A stretch of DNA of 64,000 bases from Streptomyces sp. NBC_00464 (GTDB lineage: Bacteria > Actinomycetota > Actinomycetes > Streptomycetales > Streptomycetaceae): NCBI RefSeq assembly GCF_036013915.1, contig NZ_CP107899.1:7716001-7780000 (forward strand), given 5' to 3'. The translations under genes and the position numbers were made by a program. The notes below the pieces were generated by a model. It was not told where the DNA came from. It saw only the letters and a program-made list of their open reading frames with translations, and searched no databases. Each line of letters begins with the position of its first letter. Within the stretch, counting starts at the first letter, position 1. Positions 59,548-64,000 of this stretch are shown piece after piece.

Positions 59548-59561
59548 TCCGACATGTCGGA
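59548..59561. promoter_or_regulatory. 14-bp perfect palindrome upstream of the methyltransferase gene
   Basis: TCCGACATGTCGGA is a perfect palindrome 142-155 bases before the methyltransferase ATG. The rest of the 442-base gap (59407-59848) holds no supported gene; CGTGTTAGCTTCC near 59788 could be a -10 region for the DUF2690 gene. Confidence 0.35.
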
Positions 59562-59848
59562 ACTCCGTACCCGCGCACCCGTATGACTCAACCCGGAGCG
59601 CTCCCGACGCCTGCCCTGAAAGAAGCCCTACCCACGTTCACGTGTACGCCGACAGGAGCTGCACGGTGAGCTGTACGCCGACCTCCCCAAGCAAGTCACC
59701 CCATTGGTCGCCTGCACCAACTCGCGGGACACCAGCTGCCGTTCGCCCACTGCCGCCCCATCTCTTCGTGGTGGACACGTCTTGATCTGCGTGTTAGCTT
59801 CCCCCGGTTGATCACCGGCCACAGGAGTTTCGCAGGCTGGGGAGTTCG

Positions 59849-60328
59849 ATGCGCAGAAATGGGGATGGGATGCACAAGTCGACTTCGGTCAAGGCACTGC
59901 TCGTCGGGGCAGCCACGATCGCCGCCACCATGATTCCGCTCGCCGGGACGTCATACGCGGCGAGTTGTTACAGCCTCACCTGCGACAACTTGGGACCTGT
60001 CACGTATACGTGTGACGACGACGGCATCGAGGCGCGGCGAGTCGAGAGCGCGGACCGGGTGGCGAGACTCATCTGGTCGTCGAAGTGCCAGGCCGCTTGG
60101 GTCAACGTGAAGGGCACGCAGGGGTCGATCTACAACTCGTACGGCTACATCGAGAGGTACAACTCCAGCGGCACCGTTCTCCAGAAGTCGCTGTCGGTGG
60201 CGATCCCCCACGGGACCACGACCGACTGGTCGAACATGCTCGGTAACTCCAACACTGGCAATCTGTTCCGAGTCTGCATCAGTTTCCAGGGGGACGAGTA
60301 CCCGCTCAAGTGCTCTACGAAGTACTGA
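59849..60328 (+). CDS. secreted DUF2690 protein
   Basis: A 159-residue exported protein. A signal peptide covers LLVGAATIAATMIPLAGTSY with cleavage near A-A-S. The mature domain begins SCYSLTCDNLGPVTYTCDDD with paired cysteines and continues VARLIWSSKCQAAWVNVKGT, the DUF2690 pattern (C-x-x-x-x-C ... T-x-C-x-x-D ... C-x-A-A-W). Two more cysteines occur at the end (VCISFQGDEYPLKCS). Function unknown; small, disulfide-rich extracellular proteins of this kind are usual in Streptomyces. ATG at 59849 has GGGGAG upstream; ATG at 59870 is possible. Confidence 0.85.
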   Translation: MRRNGDGMHKSTSVKALLVGAATIAATMIPLAGTSYAASCYSLTCDNLGPVTYTCDDDGIEARRVESADRVARLIWSSKCQAAWVNVKGTQGSIYNSYGYIERYNSSGTVLQKSLSVAIPHGTTTDWSNMLGNSNTGNLFRVCISFQGDEYPLKCSTKY

Positions 60329-60352
60329 CCTGCGGTTGAAGCGGGCGGGGCG

Positions 60353-60523
60353 CTAGGGAGCGTGCGGTTCCCAGCGCCCCTCGCGTGTGTCGCTCACGCC
60401 GCAGGGTTGCTGGACGTGTTCGCGCAGGCTGACCGGGCGGGTGCGGTAGCGGGGCAACGGTCTGGGCCCGGGCCCGCCGCAAGGCGGCTGATACGGCACG
60501 GCCGACTCGGCGTGGGCGGTCAT
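60353..60523 (-). CDS. possible small protein of 56 residues, unknown function
   Basis: Starts ATG at 60523 with GGCGAG close upstream: MTAHAESAVPYQPPCGGPGP, then rich in P and R with two cysteines (QQPCGVSDTREGRW). Most codons end in G or C, more than expected for a random frame, but GC-rich DNA makes this weak evidence. It lies after the aldehyde dehydrogenase terminator. I do not recognise it. Confidence 0.3.
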   Translation of the reverse strand: MTAHAESAVPYQPPCGGPGPRPLPRYRTRPVSLREHVQQPCGVSDTREGRWEPHAP

Positions 60524-60532
60524 CTCGCCGGG

Positions 60533-60572
60533 AAGGGCGCCTGGAAGGTAGAACATCTGGTCAGGCGCCCTT
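60533..60572. terminator. bidirectional hairpin after the aldehyde dehydrogenase gene
   Basis: AAGGGCGCCTG (60533-60543) pairs with CAGGCGCCCTT (60562-60572) in an 11-bp stem, 18-base loop. It starts ten bases after the aldehyde dehydrogenase stop on the minus strand, and on the plus strand is followed by TCTTT. Confidence 0.7.
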
Positions 60573-60582
60573 TCTTTGGCGT

Positions 60583-62106
60583 CTAGAAGAAGCCCAGCTT
60601 CTTCGGCGAGTACGAAACCAGGAGATTCTTCGTCTGCTGGTAGTGCTCCAGCATCATCTTGTGGTTCTCCCTGCCGATGCCCGACTGCTTGTATCCGCCG
60701 AAAGCGGCGTGCGCCGGATAGGCGTGGTAGCAGTTCGTCCAGACCCTGCCCGCCTTGATAGCCCGGCCCGCCCGGTAGGCGGTGTTGGTGTCCCGCGTCC
60801 ATACGCCCGCGCCGAGCCCGTACAGCGTGTCGTTCGCCGTCCTGATTCCTTCGTCGAAGTCCGAGAAGGACGTCACGGCGAGCACGGGGCCGAAGATCTC
60901 CTCCTGGAAGACCCGCATCCGGTTGTCACCCTCGAAGATCGTCGGCTGGACGTAGTATCCGCCCTCCAACTCACCTCCGTGCTCGATGAGCTGACCACCG
61001 GTCAGGATCTTGGCACCCTCCTGCTGCCCGATCTCCAGGTACGAAAGGATCTTCTTCAGCTGGTCGTCGGATGCCTGTGCGCCGATCATCGTTTCGGTGT
61101 CCAGCGGGTGCCCGGGCACGATCTGTTCGGTACGGGCGATGCCCGCTTCGAGGAACTCGTTGTAGTGTCCGCGCTGGATCAGCGCCCGCGACGGACACGT
61201 GCACACTTCGCCCTGGTTGAGGGCGAACATGGTGAACCCTTCGAGTGCCTTGTCGCGGAAGTCGTCGTCCAGCGCCCACACGTCGTCGAAGAAGAGGTTC
61301 GGCGACTTGCCGCCCAGCTCCAGCGTGACCGGCTTGAGGTTCTCCGAGGCGTACTGCATGATCAGGCGCCCCGTCGAGGTCTCGCCGGTGAAGGCGATCT
61401 TCGCGACCCGCGGACTGGAGGCAAGCGGCTTGCCTGCCTCCACGCCGAAGCCATTGAGGATGTTGACGACGCCGGCGGGAAGCAGATCCGCGACCAGGCT
61501 CATCCACACATGGATCGAGGCGGGGGTCTGCTCGGCCGGCTTGAGGACCACCGCGTTCCCGGCAGCGAGCGCGGGGGCGAGCTTCCAGACTGCCATCAGG
61601 ATCGGGAAGTTCCACGGAATGATCTGAGCCACCACACCCAGCGGCTCGTGGAAGTGGTACGCGACGGTGTCGTCGTCGATCTCGCTGAGCGAGCCCTCCT
61701 GGGCGCGCAGCGCACCCGCGAAGTACCGGAAGTGGTCGATGGCCAGCGGAATGTCGGCGGCCAGCGTCTCGCGCACCGGCTTGCCGTTCTCCCAGCTCTC
61801 GGCGACCGCCAGCTCCTCCAGATGCTCTTCCATGCGGTCGGCGATCCGGTTCAGTACGGTCGCACGGTCAGCCGCGGACACGGCGGCCCAGGCAGGGGCC
61901 GCCGCATGGGCGGCGTCCAGGGCGCGCTCGACGTCGGCCTCGGTCCCGCGGGCGATCTCCGTGAAGGGGCGGCCGTTGACGGGGCTCGGATTCTCGAAGT
62001 ACTGACCACGGGCCGGCGGGACATAGGCGCCACCGATCCAGTGGTCGTAACGGGACTCGTACGAGACGATGGCGCCCTCGGTGCCCGGCGCGGCGTAACG
62101 GGTCAT
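60583..62106 (-). CDS. NAD-dependent aldehyde dehydrogenase
   Basis: A 507-residue class I/II-like aldehyde dehydrogenase of the ExaC/AcoD type. [20 protein letters not shown] is the cofactor-binding stretch, [20 protein letters not shown] the G-x-T-x-x-G loop, [15 protein letters not shown] carries the catalytic Glu, and [16 protein letters not shown] the catalytic Cys. [25 protein letters not shown] at the end are typical. It oxidises acetaldehyde or related aldehydes to acids. The GAF-domain activator upstream on the same strand (111 bases) resembles AcoR-type regulators that switch on such genes. ATG at 62106 with GGGAGG upstream. Confidence 0.95.
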   Translation of the reverse strand: MTRYAAPGTEGAIVSYESRYDHWIGGAYVPPARGQYFENPSPVNGRPFTEIARGTEADVERALDAAHAAAPAWAAVSAADRATVLNRIADRMEEHLEELAVAESWENGKPVRETLAADIPLAIDHFRYFAGALRAQEGSLSEIDDDTVAYHFHEPLGVVAQIIPWNFPILMAVWKLAPALAAGNAVVLKPAEQTPASIHVWMSLVADLLPAGVVNILNGFGVEAGKPLASSPRVAKIAFTGETSTGRLIMQYASENLKPVTLELGGKSPNLFFDDVWALDDDFRDKALEGFTMFALNQGEVCTCPSRALIQRGHYNEFLEAGIARTEQIVPGHPLDTETMIGAQASDDQLKKILSYLEIGQQEGAKILTGGQLIEHGGELEGGYYVQPTIFEGDNRMRVFQEEIFGPVLAVTSFSDFDEGIRTANDTLYGLGAGVWTRDTNTAYRAGRAIKAGRVWTNCYHAYPAHAAFGGYKQSGIGRENHKMMLEHYQQTKNLLVSYSPKKLGFF

Positions 62107-62216
62107 CTGTGTGGCCTCCCGGATCCGGTGCCGCCCGCCGTTGGGCGGCCCTCGGCGCGAGACTAGGCACCCCGACGTTGCAACGCCGTTGCACGGACCG
62201 TCCCTGTGAGCCGCCC

Positions 62217-63470
62217 CTAAGCGCGCTGCTCCGCGTCGAGCGTCCTGGCCCTGGCCCGGAGCGCCGCCCGCCGCTCCAGGGGTGCCGCCGCGGCGAGCGC
62301 CTGCCAGACAGAGAGGTCCTCCGCGCCCCACGGGCTGTACGCCCAGTCGGCGAGCAATCCCGGATCACCCCGCGCGATCAGCGCGTCCCGCAGCCGGCCG
62401 GCGATCCGGCGACGCTGTCGGACGACCGCCGGTGCCTGCGAACGCGGCAGCAGAGGGCCCGCGTACCCGCCGAGCGCTGCCGCCACGGCCCCGGACTCCA
62501 GCCTGCGCGCGACGGCATCGAAGTCGGCGTCCACCGGCTCACCCAGCCGGTACGGACGCGAGCGCAGCAGCTCGGGTCCCAGAAGCCGCCGCAGCCGCGC
62601 GAGTTCGGCCCGCATCGTCACGGGGGAGACGGACTCGTCCTCGTACAGTTCGATCAGCAGTTCGTCACCGCCGAGGCCTTCCGGATGGAGGGCAAGCGTC
62701 ACCAGGATCTCGCTGTGGCGTCGGCTGAGCCGGATCTTGCGCCCGTCCAGGACCAGGAGCGCCTCGTCGCTGCCGAGCGCGGAGAGCTGTGCCGACCCGC
62801 CGGCGGGCCGCGGCGCGACGAGTGCGAGCTGGGACTCGGCGGCACGCGCCACAGCCTGTACGAACGCCAGGCTGTGCGGATGCGCGAGTCCGTTCCCGCC
62901 GGTGATGTCGACGGCGCCGAGCACCCGGCCCGTATGCGGATCGTGCAGCGGGGCTGCCGCACACGTCCACTGCTGGACCGGGCGAAGGAAGTGCTCGGCG
63001 GCGAACACCTGGACCGGGCGGTCGACCGCGAGAGCCGTGCCGGGTGCGTTCGTCCCGGCCTCCGACTCGGCCCAGCGGGCGCCTTCCACGAAGTTCATCC
63101 GCTCGGCGCGCCGACGGGCCCGTGCATGCCCCTCGACCCACAGCAGCCTGCCGTGCGCATCGCAGACCGCGAGCAGATGCTCGCCGTCCATGGCGTAGGC
63201 GCTCATGAGTTCGCGGATCATCGGCATGACGCGAGCCAGGGGGTGCGTGTCCCGGTACGGACCGAGTTCGCTCGCGCAGAGCTCGACCGAGGCGGCGCCG
63301 TCAGGGCTGACCCGCGCCCGGGCCGAGCGTCGCCACGACTGCGCCACGACGGAGCGGACCGGTGTCTCCAGTCGTCCGTCGGAGGTGAACACCTCGTGCG
63401 CACGGCGTAGTTCACCGAGCCGGGCGCCGGGGTTCGCGTCGGCGGCCAGAGCCACCCAGGGATCCGTCAA
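62217..63470 (-). CDS. GAF-domain transcriptional activator (AcoR-like N-part, winged-helix C-part)
   Basis: A 417-residue regulator. Residues 1-60 include [20 protein letters not shown], the leader found in AcoR-type activators; a GAF domain follows ([60 protein letters not shown]). The C-terminus carries no sigma54 AAA+ domain; instead [20 protein letters not shown] and [20 protein letters not shown] suggest a SARP/OmpR-like winged helix. This is a known actinobacterial variant. TTG at 63470 has GGAGG six bases upstream. It precedes the aldehyde dehydrogenase gene and is its likely regulator. Confidence 0.85.
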   Translation of the reverse strand: MTDPWVALAADANPGARLGELRRAHEVFTSDGRLETPVRSVVAQSWRRSARARVSPDGAASVELCASELGPYRDTHPLARVMPMIRELMSAYAMDGEHLLAVCDAHGRLLWVEGHARARRRAERMNFVEGARWAESEAGTNAPGTALAVDRPVQVFAAEHFLRPVQQWTCAAAPLHDPHTGRVLGAVDITGGNGLAHPHSLAFVQAVARAAESQLALVAPRPAGGSAQLSALGSDEALLVLDGRKIRLSRRHSEILVTLALHPEGLGGDELLIELYEDESVSPVTMRAELARLRRLLGPELLRSRPYRLGEPVDADFDAVARRLESGAVAAALGGYAGPLLPRSQAPAVVRQRRRIAGRLRDALIARGDPGLLADWAYSPWGAEDLSVWQALAAAAPLERRAALRARARTLDAEQRA

Positions 63471-63645
63471 CTCACCCTCCCGTCCGTGGCGGCATTCCTG
63501 CCCATCGTCGGGGCAACGGGCGTCCGCGACAACCGCTGGGTGCGGGGCAATCCCCTTCGGGGTCCGGAGCCCCGGGGCGCCGTTGCCGTGTCATATGGAG
63601 CAATCGCTCGTTGGTCTGTTCATGGAGCGGGAAACACGGGTTCGC

Positions 63646-63830
63646 ATGGTTCCCGACGGGCTGAGGGAGATCGCAGAGCCGATGATCCCACTGTCGCAGC
63701 TGCGTGCGCAGGGCAGTAGAACGTGAGACATGCCTGAGGGGTGCGTCTCGCCGCGATCGTCCATGTGCTCGCGGCTGTGACCTGCAGGCTCTGCCGTGTG
63801 CCCCGTATGGGCCCCGGCGCAGCCCACGTA
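63646..63830 (+). pseudogene. remnant of an IS5-family transposase, N-terminal part
   Basis: From ATG 63646: VPDGLREIAEPMIPLSQLRA, the usual start of IS5-type transposases (V-P-D-x-L-W-x-x-x-x-P-L-L-P), then a stop. In another frame RLAAIVHVLAAVTCRL continues the next helix (A-A-I-x-Y-V-L-x-x-G-C-x-W-R). Frames are broken and the rest is lost. The remaining bases to 64000 hold no supported gene. Confidence 0.6.
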
Positions 63831-64000
63831 CCGGCGAACGCCACCTTCTCACCCTCCCCGCTCTCCCTCCGCTCCTACAAACGGCGAATCGTCCCACTCA
63901 CCACGTAGGGCGCCGTCCAAAGCCTTGTCCTGCACGAGGGCTTGCCTGAGCCCCTCTCCGCTCTATTCGCTCGACTTGCACGCGTCTGCCGGCCGCTCAC

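Noticed and set aside
1..64000. tRNA, rRNA and riboswitch genes
   Set aside because: No T-loop GGTTCGAATCC-like sequence in a cloverleaf context, no rRNA signature and no recognised riboswitch core was seen by eye.

Overview
The window is high-GC actinobacterial DNA, almost certainly a Streptomyces chromosome arm or accessory region. Codons are strongly GC-biased in third position, GTG and TTG starts are frequent, TTA codons are rare, and the content is typical of streptomycetes: sugar ABC transporters without their own ATPase, XRE/NB-ARC/TPR regulators, a DUF2690 secreted protein, a Methyltransf_19 enzyme and LacI, MarR, TetR, LysR and AraC regulators. No tRNA or rRNA gene was seen. Layout: (1) 1-2.8 kb is mixed accessory DNA: a cut-off MHS-type MFS transporter, a RibD/DHFR-like reductase, a DUF1905 protein, a VOC gene fragment, a two-repeat relic of a type I-E CRISPR array and a degenerate ORF. 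(2) 2.9-6.7 kb, minus strand, is a compact gentisate unit: FAD hydroxylase (likely 3-hydroxybenzoate 6-hydroxylase), gentisate 1,2-dioxygenase, an FAH-family hydrolase and a MarR regulator, headed by a 27-bp near-perfect palindrome. (3) 6.8-15.6 kb, minus strand, is a second and less recognisable aromatic pathway: FAH hydrolase, cyclase-family hydrolase, FAD monooxygenase, ACMSD-like amidohydrolase and VOC extradiol dioxygenase, closed by a strong terminator; then another FAH enzyme, an SDR, a decayed SDR and a two-subunit 3-oxoacid CoA-transferase. A divergent LysR gene and an MFS transporter follow to 18.1 kb. (4) 18.1-29.8 kb is a glycoside-uptake locus: two LacI repressors, a CUT1 ABC system (binding protein and two permeases), a GH78 alpha-L-rhamnosidase and a Tat-exported GH3 beta-glycosidase with a PA14 insert. 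Rhamnosidase plus beta-glucosidase is the pair needed to strip rhamnoglucosides, for example flavonoid rutinosides, so this locus may feed phenolic aglycones toward the neighbouring ring-cleavage genes. That link is an inference.  (5) 30-35.2 kb holds an MFS drug exporter with a MarR regulator, then a TetR regulator divergent from an NmrA-like reductase and an F420-type LLM oxidoreductase that carries a TTA (bldA) codon. (6) 35.2-36.7 kb is an insertion scar: an IS5-family transposase, a truncated F420/NADP Rossmann fragment and a dead tyrosine integrase. (7) 37.1-46.8 kb holds stress and redox genes: Dps, a disulfide reductase-like flavoprotein, LtrA, alpha/beta hydrolases, a YtcJ-like amidohydrolase, an isochorismatase-like hydrolase, DoxX and a DUF1275 membrane protein. 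(8) 47.3-64 kb holds an XRE/NB-ARC/TPR regulator, a GNAT protein, pirin, an AhpD-like protein, a decayed paralogue of the regulator, a second HSL-type hydrolase beside an AraC regulator, a secreted alpha/beta hydrolase, a SAM methyltransferase, a DUF2690 secreted protein, and an aldehyde dehydrogenase behind a GAF-domain activator. The right edge carries an IS5 transposase remnant. All assignments come from reading the sequence; no database search was possible.
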